Source: JAYRWN01 sp041917975 (GTDB taxonomy: Bacteria > Bacteroidota > Bacteroidia > Chitinophagales > Saprospiraceae). From it: a DNA stretch of 16,141 bases. The notes below the pieces were generated by a model. That model was not told the DNA's origin. It saw nothing but the letters and a program-made list of their open reading frames with translations, and ran no database searches. Made by a program: the position numbers and the translations under genes. Location of the stretch: NCBI GenBank assembly GCA_041917975.1, contig JAYRWN010000450.1, positions 1-16,141 of the forward strand, in the 5' to 3' direction. Numbering within the stretch: position 1 is the first letter of the stretch; each line of letters starts with the position of its first letter. Positions 1 through 6,145 of this stretch are shown one piece after another.

Positions 1-3
1 AAA

Positions 4-1785
4 TTGAAACATTTATTTGCATTAAATAAGTACATATTACGATACAAAAAACTGCTTTTTTTCGGGCTGTTGTTTGTTACACTCTCCAATTATTTCAGCA
101 TTCTGCAACCCAGACTCATCAGGCAGGCTTTAGATCTGGTTATCAATAATTTAAAACTATTTCCATTATTTAAAGACTCCGCAATTCAAGCGGAATATAG
201 CGGCAACCTAGCCACCTCATTACTGATGTTTGCTCTCTTAGTGGTTGGCTCTGCCATACTTATGGGTGTATTTTTATATTATATGCGGCAGACCATCATT
301 GTGATGTCTCGTTATATTGAATACGACTTAAGGAAAGACATTTTTGCCCATTACACGACCCTTGACCAAGCCTTTTACCGCCGGAATAAAACCGGAGACT
401 TAATGTCACGGATTACTGAAGATGTTTCAAAGGTTAGAATGTACCTGGGGCCAGCCATTATGTATGGTATAAATCTGATTACCCTCTTCATTCTGGTAAT
501 CGGTAGTATGTTAGAAGTCAATGCAGAACTCACCTTGTATACTCTCCTACCCCTTCCGATTCTATCCATAACCATTTACCTTATTAGCAACAAAATAAAT
601 CAGTTTAGTGAAGCTATCCAGCAACAGTTGGCCCGGCTAAACAGTATAGCTCAAGAAATTTATTCCGGGATCAGGGTGGTAAAATCGTACGTTCAGGAAA
701 AATTTCTTTTAAAATATTTCGAGCATGAATCTGAATCCTTTAAAAGATTATCCCTTGATTTCACCAAAGTAGATTCGATATTCTTTCCATTAATCATCTT
801 TTTTACCGGAATCAGCACGATCATCACGGTATATATTGGGGGTATAAAGGTCAATCAGGGCACCATAACGGCGGGAAATGTAGCAGAATTTGTTATTTAC
901 GTTAACATGTTAACCTGGCCGGTAACGGCCATCGGTTGGATTGCTTCCATTATTCAACAGGCCGCTGCATCACAGAAGAGAATCAATGAGTTTTGGCAAA
1001 CCCAATCTGCAATTGCCCCGGCAATGGGAAATGGCCAGATTACCCGTGGAGCCATTGAATTTAACCAGGTGTCATTCACTTATGAAGATACTGGTATTCA
1101 AGCATTAAGGCAAGTATCGTTTCAAGTCGCACCTGGTGAAAAATTGGGGATATTGGGGCGAACCGCGGCAGGTAAAACGACCATTGCCGACTTGATCCTG
1201 CATATATATGACCCTCAGGAAGGAGAGATCCGGATTGATGGACAACCCCTTAAATCCATACCGCTAAGCGAACTTCGGGCCAAAATCGGTTATGTACCTC
1301 AGGATGTTTTTTTATTCTCAGATACGATACAAAACAATATTAGTTTTGGGTTACCAGTGGCCGCTAACATGGAGGATTTAGAGCAAGTCAGCACCCATGC
1401 AGCAGTCCATGCTGACATCGTCGGATTACCCAAAGAGTACCAGACGTTGGTCGGTGAACGGGGGGTATCATTATCCGGCGGACAAAAACAACGAATAAGT
1501 ATTGCCCGGGCTTTGATCAAAAAACCCCGGATTGTACTTTTGGATGACTGCTTGTCTGCGGTAGATACCAAGACTGAAAGCCAAATCTTAGACTCTATTT
1601 ATAACCAATTGGAGAACAATACGGTACTTATGATCACTCATCGTGCTGCCCCCTTGCTCAACTTTGATCAGATTATTATTCTGGATCGGGGAAGGATCGT
1701 CGAAATGGGCTCGCCTGATAAGCTTTTAGAGCTTAAGGGTGTATTTCATAAAGTACTGGAAGATCAACGGGTTGAGGAGGAATAA
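4..1785 (+). CDS. ABC exporter half-transporter (fused permease and ATPase)
   Basis: This is a type IV ABC exporter subunit of the MsbA/MdlB/lipid A-drug exporter class, acting in the inner membrane as a dimer. About six membrane segments are visible in the first 320 residues (roughly 17-36, 70-93, 150-170, 176-195, 257-279, 292-314). The ATPase domain follows from about residue 349: Walker A GRTAAGKT at 385-392, Q-loop Gln433, signature LSGGQ at 490-494, Walker B ending Asp514, D-loop SAVD at 518-521 and switch His546. The residue after the Walker B Asp, normally the catalytic Glu, is Asp515; this is typical of the degenerate site in heterodimeric exporters. The start is a TTG at base 4; the frame is open to base 1, so an upstream start outside the window is possible, although the N-terminus and the length of 593 fit the family. 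Substrate unknown. Confidence 0.93.
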   Translation: MKHLFALNKYILRYKKLLFFGLLFVTLSNYFSILQPRLIRQALDLVINNLKLFPLFKDSAIQAEYSGNLATSLLMFALLVVGSAILMGVFLYYMRQTIIVMSRYIEYDLRKDIFAHYTTLDQAFYRRNKTGDLMSRITEDVSKVRMYLGPAIMYGINLITLFILVIGSMLEVNAELTLYTLLPLPILSITIYLISNKINQFSEAIQQQLARLNSIAQEIYSGIRVVKSYVQEKFLLKYFEHESESFKRLSLDFTKVDSIFFPLIIFFTGISTIITVYIGGIKVNQGTITAGNVAEFVIYVNMLTWPVTAIGWIASIIQQAAASQKRINEFWQTQSAIAPAMGNGQITRGAIEFNQVSFTYEDTGIQALRQVSFQVAPGEKLGILGRTAAGKTTIADLILHIYDPQEGEIRIDGQPLKSIPLSELRAKIGYVPQDVFLFSDTIQNNISFGLPVAANMEDLEQVSTHAAVHADIVGLPKEYQTLVGERGVSLSGGQKQRISIARALIKKPRIVLLDDCLSAVDTKTESQILDSIYNQLENNTVLMITHRAAPLLNFDQIIILDRGRIVEMGSPDKLLELKGVFHKVLEDQRVEEE

Positions 1786-1824
1786 ATAAATTTTTGTGTA
1801 AAAGCTTGTTTGGTCCAATTTTTA

Positions 1825-1832
1825 TATATTTG
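1825..1832 (+). promoter_or_regulatory. Bacteroidota -7 promoter element for the DUF3276 gene
   Basis: TATATTTG is an exact match to TAnnTTTG, the -7 element used by the primary sigma factor of Bacteroidota. It lies 41 bases before the GTG start of the PUR-domain gene, so transcription would begin near 1838 and give a leader of about 35 bases. A clean -33 partner is lacking: TTG at 1806-1808 leaves a 16-base spacer, slightly short. It implies the gene is transcribed apart from the ABC transporter. Confidence 0.5.
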
Positions 1833-1873
1833 TCAAGAACGATAACCAATTTTAAATCTAAACCTCCACCATA

Positions 1874-2398
1874 GTGGATAAAGACAGACGGAATCGGAAC
1901 TTTGACAGTGTCTTTTCTAAAAAGGTAAAAGCGGGCAAAAGAAGAACCTACTTTTTTGACGTCCGCAAGACCCGCGGTGAAGACTATTATGTGACTATTA
2001 CCGAAAGCACCATGAAGTTCAATGGCAATGGGTACGAGAGGCATAAAATATTTCTTTATAAAGAAGATTTTAATAGATTTGCCACATCATTACAAGAAAC
2101 AATTAATCACATAAAAACGAATCTTATGCCACACTACGATTATGATGAATTCACAAAGCGCAGTGAAGAGTATGAAAAGCAGCGTGAGGAAAAATTGCTC
2201 GCTCGGGATGACGAAGAGGAGGATGTTGAAGAATTTGAAGATTTCGACGAGGAAATGTTAGACGATGAGTTTAATGATGACTTCGATGATGATGATTTTG
2301 AAGATGACGATGATGATCTTTTCGATGACATTATCGATGAGGAGGAGGATCCGGATCTCGGATCTGAGGAAGAGGAAGAGGAAGATGTGAGGTGGTAA
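1874..2398 (+). CDS. DUF3276 (PUR-alpha-like) nucleic-acid-binding protein with acidic tail
   Basis: The N-terminal half (about residues 19-85) matches the DUF3276 / PUR-alpha-beta-gamma family of single-stranded DNA/RNA-binding proteins, with the pattern RRTYFFDVR, DYYVTITES and HKIFLYKEDF. Residues about 90-110 form a charged linker (KRSEEYEKQREEK). From residue 112 to 174 the tail is almost pure acid: 43 of 63 residues are Asp or Glu, broken by Phe, Leu and Ile. The start is GTG at 1874: the only upstream in-frame room is four codons after a TAA at 1859-1861, and it holds no ATG. The PUR part is basic and probably binds RNA; the acidic tail may tune that binding or mimic nucleic acid (inference). 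The gene is preceded by a TAnnTTTG box and followed by a hairpin-rich 313-base gap. The physiological role in Bacteroidota is not established. Confidence 0.88.
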   Translation: MDKDRRNRNFDSVFSKKVKAGKRRTYFFDVRKTRGEDYYVTITESTMKFNGNGYERHKIFLYKEDFNRFATSLQETINHIKTNLMPHYDYDEFTKRSEEYEKQREEKLLARDDEEEDVEEFEDFDEEMLDDEFNDDFDDDDFEDDDDDLFDDIIDEEEDPDLGSEEEEEEDVRW

Positions 2399-2416
2399 AA
2401 TCTTTCATTTTCTCCC

Positions 2417-2477
2417 TGAGACTAGCACAACTCGTCTTTAAAGGAAGATGACTTAGGAATTTGTGTCTCAACTTTTT
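2417..2477 (+). terminator. Compound stem-loop after the DUF3276 gene, possible terminator
   Basis: Outer pairing is TGAGA (2417-2421) with TCTCA (2466-2470) and CACAA (2426-2430) with TTGTG (2461-2465), with CTAG bulged on the left side. Inside it CGTCTT (2433-2438) pairs with AAGATG (2445-2450, one G-U) around a six-base loop. Five T follow at 2473-2477. It sits 19 bases after the DUF3276 stop codon. The bulges make it a weak terminator; it may instead be a structured 3' UTR. Confidence 0.35.
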
Positions 2478-2580
2478 AAAAAAAATCCACCACTTCGATT
2501 CGCTGTCCGGCCTTGTGATTGACTGAAAACTAAATTTTATAAAGTTGAAGATTCAAACCTACTAGAATCAAGAATTATAT

Positions 2581-2615
2581 AAAGCCTTATTCTAACCAGA
2601 ATCAAGGCTTTTTTT
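2581..2615 (+). terminator. Rho-independent terminator-like hairpin
   Basis: AAAGCCTT (2581-2588) pairs with AAGGCTTT (2604-2611) and ATTCT (2589-2593) with AGAAT (2598-2602) around the loop AACC, with one bulged C at 2603. A run of T continues to 2615. That is 13 base pairs with a tetraloop and a T-tract, a good intrinsic terminator on the plus strand. It lies 183 bases after the DUF3276 stop, unusually far for that gene alone, and upstream of the MoeB-type gene. Confidence 0.75.
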
Positions 2616-2711
2616 GTGTGTATTGGTTGCAACAATTGGCGCACTTTCAGGTTATACATATTCAAAATTTTTTCTTCATGCCTCCTCACCTGGTTTACAT
2701 AAGATCTTGAT

Positions 2712-3839
2712 ATGGAGCGCTATGCAAGGCATCTTGTGCTTCCAGAGGTGGGTCCTAGCGGACAACGTGCCATATCAGAAGCAAAAGTTTTGGTTATAGG
2801 TGCCGGTGGATTAGGAGCCCCGCTGATAGCCTATTTAGCAGCCAGCGGAATAGGAACCCTGGGCATTGTGGATTTTGACTTAATAGAATTGACCAATCTG
2901 CAAAGGCAGATATTGTATCAGATGGATGATCTGGGAAAAAAGAAAGCTCAAACTGCTGCAAATTGGGTCAGTGCCTTTAATCCTGAACTCAAGGTCAATA
3001 TACATGATCTAAGATTAGACCATACTAATGCCCTGGACATCATACAAGGCTATGAGATAATTGCCGACGGCAGCGATAATTTTGCCACCCGCTATTTGGT
3101 CAACGACGCTTGTGTATTGGCAAACAAACCCTTGGTGTATGGGTCCATTTTTCGGTTTGAAGGCCAGGTCAGTGTGTTTAACTTGCCTGATGGGGAAGGT
3201 AAGAGAGGGCCAAACTACCGTGATCTTTTTCCATATCCTCCCCCTCCAGAAATGGTTCCAAATTGTGCTGAAGGAGGGGTACTGGGGGTGCTTCCAGGCA
3301 TTGTGGGGAGTATCCAAGCCAGCGAAGTCCTTAAAATTATATGCGGTATCGGTAAAACATTGTCCGGAAAATTACTCCTGGTAGATGTTTTAAATCAAGA
3401 TTATAGAACATTAAAAATCATCAAAAACCAATCTAATCCGTTTAACTTCAATCCACCCGGTATAACTCACCTTTCTGACTATGATATTAATTGTCAAACA
3501 AACCTTGAAACTAAGCAAATGGTACAAAGTATAAATGTCCACCAATTAAAAGCCATGCAAGAAAACGGTGAGGATTTTCAACTCATTGATGTACGCGAAG
3601 TTTGGGAATATGAATTAACAAATCTAAATGGCTTGCTAATTCCAAAAGGTGAAATAGAAAATCATCTGGAGCTAATAGCACAAGATAAAAAAGTAGTCGT
3701 CCAATGTCGCAGTGGCGTGCGTAGTGCAGATGTTATTCTACTCCTGCAGAAGAAATATGGTCTGGATAATCTGTATAATTTAGAAGGCGGAATATTAGCC
3801 TGGTCAAAGGAAATTGACCCGTCCATGCCATTGTATTAA
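2712..3839 (+). CDS. MoeB/ThiF-family adenylyltransferase fused to rhodanese domain
   Basis: This is an E1-like enzyme that adenylates the C-terminal glycine of a ubiquitin-like sulfur carrier (MoaD or ThiS type), with a rhodanese domain that can then pass on sulfur, the MoeZ/MOCS3 layout. The nucleotide loop GAGGLG is at 30-35, the acidic VDFD at 53-56, NLQRQ with Arg65 at 62-66, DGSDNFATR at 119-127, and the conserved Cys185 in PNCAEGG. The rhodanese domain spans about 275-370 with active-site Cys332 in QCRSGVRS. Both zinc CxxC pairs of E. coli MoeB are absent: the first position reads NYRD (168-171) and the second is replaced by KNQSNPFN around 238-245. The ATG at 2712 is the only good start, as an in-frame TAA lies at 2700-2702. 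No moaD, moaE, thiS or thiG gene is nearby, so molybdopterin, thiamine or another thiolation pathway cannot be chosen from context. Confidence 0.92.
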   Translation: MERYARHLVLPEVGPSGQRAISEAKVLVIGAGGLGAPLIAYLAASGIGTLGIVDFDLIELTNLQRQILYQMDDLGKKKAQTAANWVSAFNPELKVNIHDLRLDHTNALDIIQGYEIIADGSDNFATRYLVNDACVLANKPLVYGSIFRFEGQVSVFNLPDGEGKRGPNYRDLFPYPPPPEMVPNCAEGGVLGVLPGIVGSIQASEVLKIICGIGKTLSGKLLLVDVLNQDYRTLKIIKNQSNPFNFNPPGITHLSDYDINCQTNLETKQMVQSINVHQLKAMQENGEDFQLIDVREVWEYELTNLNGLLIPKGEIENHLELIAQDKKVVVQCRSGVRSADVILLLQKKYGLDNLYNLEGGILAWSKEIDPSMPLY

Positions 3840-3895
3840 CGCTCATCGCCTTGTTATTTTTTTTGTATTTTTTAATCTATCAAACTTATATTTTT

Positions 3896-4531
3896 ATGAC
3901 GATCAGATTAGGTGACATTGCTCCCAATTTTAGAGCAAAAACCACACAAGGAGACATCGACTTTCATGAATACCTTGGCAATTCATGGGGCGTATTGTTT
4001 TCTCATCCGGCGGACTTCACTCCCGTTTGTACAACCGAACTCGGTCACATGGCAAAACTCAGTCATGAATTTGAAAAACGGAATGTAAAAGTCATTGCCA
4101 TTAGCGTCGACCCTCTTGGTTCACATTATGATTGGGTAAATGATATTAATGAGACGCAGTGCACAACGGTAAATTACCCCATTATTGCTGACGATGACCG
4201 TAAAATTGCTGAATTGTATGACATGATCCATCCAGGGAGTTCTGAAAAATTTACAGTCAGGTCCGTATTTATTATTGGTCCGGACAAGAGAGTAAAATTG
4301 ACCATAACCTACCCACCTTCAACTGGCCGAAATTTTGCCGAAATTCTTCGGGTCATTGACTCACTTCAGCTCACAGCGTATCACAGTGTAGCGACACCGG
4401 TCAATTGGGAAAATGGACAAGATGTCATCATTCTACCTTCTGTTAAAGATGAGGACATTCCCAGTAAATTTCCCAAAGGACATACACGAATAAAGTCTTA
4501 TTTACGGACCACACCTCAACCCAACCTTTAA
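3896..4531 (+). CDS. 1-Cys peroxiredoxin (Prx6 family)
   Basis: This cytosolic thiol peroxidase reduces hydrogen peroxide and organic hydroperoxides. The active-site stretch HPADFTPVCTTE gives peroxidatic Cys45, with Pro38 and Thr42 completing the catalytic motif and Arg122 (TVRSVFIIGP) as the conserved arginine. The long C-terminal arm (about 160-211: VNWENGQDVIILPSV, then KFPKG) marks the Prx6 branch rather than the typical 2-Cys group. A second cysteine, Cys89, occupies the place of human PRDX6 Cys91. The length of 211 residues is normal. The ATG at 3896 was chosen because family members begin right at this point (MTIRLGDIAPNF); an in-frame TTG at 3851 would add an unrelated hydrophobic leader. 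It follows the MoeB-rhodanese gene by 56 bases on the same strand and ends before a strong terminator; the two may be cotranscribed. No dedicated reductase is adjacent. Confidence 0.95.
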   Translation: MTIRLGDIAPNFRAKTTQGDIDFHEYLGNSWGVLFSHPADFTPVCTTELGHMAKLSHEFEKRNVKVIAISVDPLGSHYDWVNDINETQCTTVNYPIIADDDRKIAELYDMIHPGSSEKFTVRSVFIIGPDKRVKLTITYPPSTGRNFAEILRVIDSLQLTAYHSVATPVNWENGQDVIILPSVKDEDIPSKFPKGHTRIKSYLRTTPQPNL

Positions 4532-4556
4532 TTTTTTTTCCTGTCCCAATCATGAG

Positions 4557-4589
4557 CCACACCGGAATAATTTTGGTGTGGTTTTTTTT
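4557..4589 (+). terminator. Intrinsic terminator of the peroxiredoxin gene
   Basis: CCACACC (4557-4563) pairs with GGTGTGG (4575-4581) across an 11-base loop and is followed by eight T at 4582-4589. It starts 25 bases after the peroxiredoxin stop. The T-run overlaps the TAA stop codon (4588-4590) of the convergent fucosidase gene. Read on the minus strand the hairpin has no T-tract after it, so it should act mainly in the plus direction. Confidence 0.85.
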
Positions 4590-5892
4590 ATTCTAATTGC
4601 AATGACCCGTTTAGTTGGATCGCAATGACGGTCATATATTTATCAGCAACATATTTTGGAATATCAATATAATACATGCCGGCATGGTTACTCCAGTAAG
4701 GCTTTAAGAACTCCTTCCAGGATAATTTTGTTCCTTCACCGACTACTCTGATCCGATTGATCTTGTTCTTTACGCCACGCAAATAGATTTGGCCTGATGG
4801 TGTTTGAGGTAAAAATAAATAAAGAATAGTGCTATCGGCAGAAAGTGTGGATGGTCCATGAAAATATCCAGCAGGCAAACCTGCTTTACTCCCATATATG
4901 GCCTCTGCGTGTTTTTGGGTCCACTCACCCAAGGTTGTTAATATTTGGGTTTGTTCTGTCGGTATGCTTCCATCCGCTTTGGGTCCTATATCCAGTAATA
5001 AATTGCCACCCTGGCCAATAACTTCGCTAAAAATCTGAATGATCTGTTGAGGTGTTTTATAGGCTTGATCATTGCCTTGGTAACCCCAGGAATCGTTCAT
5101 AGTCATACATAATTCCCAATAAGGTTGCACAGGTTTTTTTACCGGCAACCCTTGTTCCGGGGTTGCATAATCGCCATAGCCCTGAAGACGTGAATTAATG
5201 ATGACGTCCGGGTTATGCTGAAGCAATTTACTGCGAATTTCCCTGGCTTGCCAAATGGTATCTGCAAATTCCCAGTCTCCATCGAACCACCATAAATCCG
5301 GGTGATAGTTCTTGTTTAGCTCATCGAGTTGTCCATTTAAGTAGCTTAAAAATCTTTGCCAGCGAATAGGGTCATTCTTATAACGGTTTTCTTTAGATGT
5401 AAAATTAGGATAATCAGAGTGGGTCCAATCCGGCAAGGAATAATACAATCCTAATTTTAGTTTTGATCTTTTTACGGCTTTAACAAAAGGGGTTAGTACA
5501 TCTCGTTTTGCGGCACTTTGATTTTTAGCATTCAGTGATCCAAAGCGGGTATCCCAAAGTGAAAATCCGTCATGGTGCCGCGAGGTAATAATAGTGTATT
5601 TAGCCCCACTGGCTTCTATTAAATTTACCCATGTTTCCGGATTATAATTTGCGGCAGTGAATCCATTCGTTTGTTTGAGGTAATCTGCATGAGACACATA
5701 ACCGTTATAAAATGACCAGGATTCGTCAATTCCATTTACAGCATATATGCCCCAATGAATAAATATCCCCAATTTAGCATCACCAAACCAATCCATCTTA
5801 TTTTTGGTCGACATGGTTTGGGCAAAGAGTAAGTAAGTCGAGTGACTAATAGCCCACCATACCAGGGTCATCAAAAATTTCTGAAAAGCCAT
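4588..5892 (-). CDS. Secreted alpha-L-fucosidase, GH29
   Basis: This glycoside hydrolase family 29 enzyme removes terminal alpha-L-fucose from glycans by a retaining mechanism. Residues 1-25 (MAFQKFLMTLVW to LLFAQ) look like a signal peptide with Lys5 and a hydrophobic core, so the enzyme is expected in the periplasm or outside. GH29 landmarks are FIHWGIYA (44-51), SRHHDGFSLWD (104-114), WWFDGDW (201-207) with Asp204 as likely nucleophile, and ELCMTMNDSWGY (260-271). Glu247 in TPEQ is a candidate acid/base by spacing; this is inference. A C-terminal beta domain follows from about 350. The start at 5892 overlaps the upstream DUF2905 gene by 22 bases and keeps the positive signal-peptide end; the alternative ATG at 5871 would form a TGATG stop-start junction but lose that Lys. 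The 434-residue length is normal. Confidence 0.93.
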   Translation of the reverse strand: MAFQKFLMTLVWWAISHSTYLLFAQTMSTKNKMDWFGDAKLGIFIHWGIYAVNGIDESWSFYNGYVSHADYLKQTNGFTAANYNPETWVNLIEASGAKYTIITSRHHDGFSLWDTRFGSLNAKNQSAAKRDVLTPFVKAVKRSKLKLGLYYSLPDWTHSDYPNFTSKENRYKNDPIRWQRFLSYLNGQLDELNKNYHPDLWWFDGDWEFADTIWQAREIRSKLLQHNPDVIINSRLQGYGDYATPEQGLPVKKPVQPYWELCMTMNDSWGYQGNDQAYKTPQQIIQIFSEVIGQGGNLLLDIGPKADGSIPTEQTQILTTLGEWTQKHAEAIYGSKAGLPAGYFHGPSTLSADSTILYLFLPQTPSGQIYLRGVKNKINRIRVVGEGTKLSWKEFLKPYWSNHAGMYYIDIPKYVADKYMTVIAIQLNGSLQLE

Positions 5893-6089
5893 CTTATAAA
5901 GGTTACAATTAAACTAATAATAAGCATGGTAGTAATTGGAATGTATAGACGAAAATTCTCATTTTCGATATTTATATCTCCCGGCAAATGACCTACCCAA
6001 CTAAATTTATCTCCCCAGAAGTGAGTGATGAGGCCGACAAGACAAAGCATAACGCCAATCAGAATGATCCATTTCCCATATTGTTGCAT
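5871..6089 (-). CDS. DUF2905 family small membrane protein
   Basis: This 72-residue protein has two predicted membrane helices (about 6-24 and 51-68) joined by the loop HLPGDINIENENFRLYIPITT. That LPGDI-x-IE...NF-x-x-YxPxTT pattern is the hallmark of DUF2905, a small widespread family of unknown function. I chose the ATG at 6089 because the family begins just before the first helix; a GTG at 6128 would add 13 residues (NFCFFEIYNIRC) not expected in the family and would leave only 17 bases to the divergent gene. Its last codons overlap the start of the fucosidase gene, so the two are probably translated from one mRNA. A link in function with the fucosidase is not implied by the family. Confidence 0.87.
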   Translation of the reverse strand: MQQYGKWIILIGVMLCLVGLITHFWGDKFSWVGHLPGDINIENENFRLYIPITTMLIISLIVTFIRWLFRNF

Positions 6090-6145
6090 GCACCTAATAT
6101 TGTAAATTTCAAAGAAACAAAAATTCACGCTTATATTTAGTGCCG

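Larger units (their letters stand above)
2399..2711 (+). other. 313-base intergenic region with two hairpins
   Basis: No convincing coding sequence lies here on either strand. It contains a compound stem-loop at 2417-2470 followed by five T, and a strong terminator-like hairpin at 2581-2615, about 100 bases apart. The sequence between them (2478-2580) is AT-rich and carries AGAATCAAG at 2564-2572, repeated at 2598-2606 within the second hairpin. The last 96 bases before the MoeB-type gene show no exact TAnnTTTG promoter. It may be a long 3' leader-trailer of the DUF3276 transcript or hold a small RNA gene. Confidence 0.5.

Noticed and set aside
1733..2044. 103-codon minus-strand frame across the ABC/DUF3276 boundary
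   Set aside because: It overlaps two well-supported genes and the DUF3276 promoter and resembles no known family.
2210..2390. GAT/GAA-rich repetitive DNA as a possible tandem repeat or CRISPR-like array
   Set aside because: It is the coding sequence of the acidic tail; units are irregular with no spacers.
2614..2799. Open frame of 61 codons upstream of and overlapping the MoeB-type gene
   Set aside because: It starts with GTG inside the terminator T-run region, has no recognisable domain and overlaps the well-supported gene in another frame.
3061..3384. 107-codon plus-strand frame inside the MoeB-rhodanese gene
   Set aside because: It lies wholly within a strongly conserved gene in a different frame; its composition is that of a shadow.
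3862..3894. TTTG, 21-base spacer, TATATTTT before the peroxiredoxin gene
   Set aside because: Spacing is right, but the -7 box has a mismatch and transcription would start at or after the ATG at 3896.
6132..6139. TATATTTA before the oxoprolinase-like gene
   Set aside because: One mismatch to TAnnTTTG, no -33 partner, and only six bases before the ATG.
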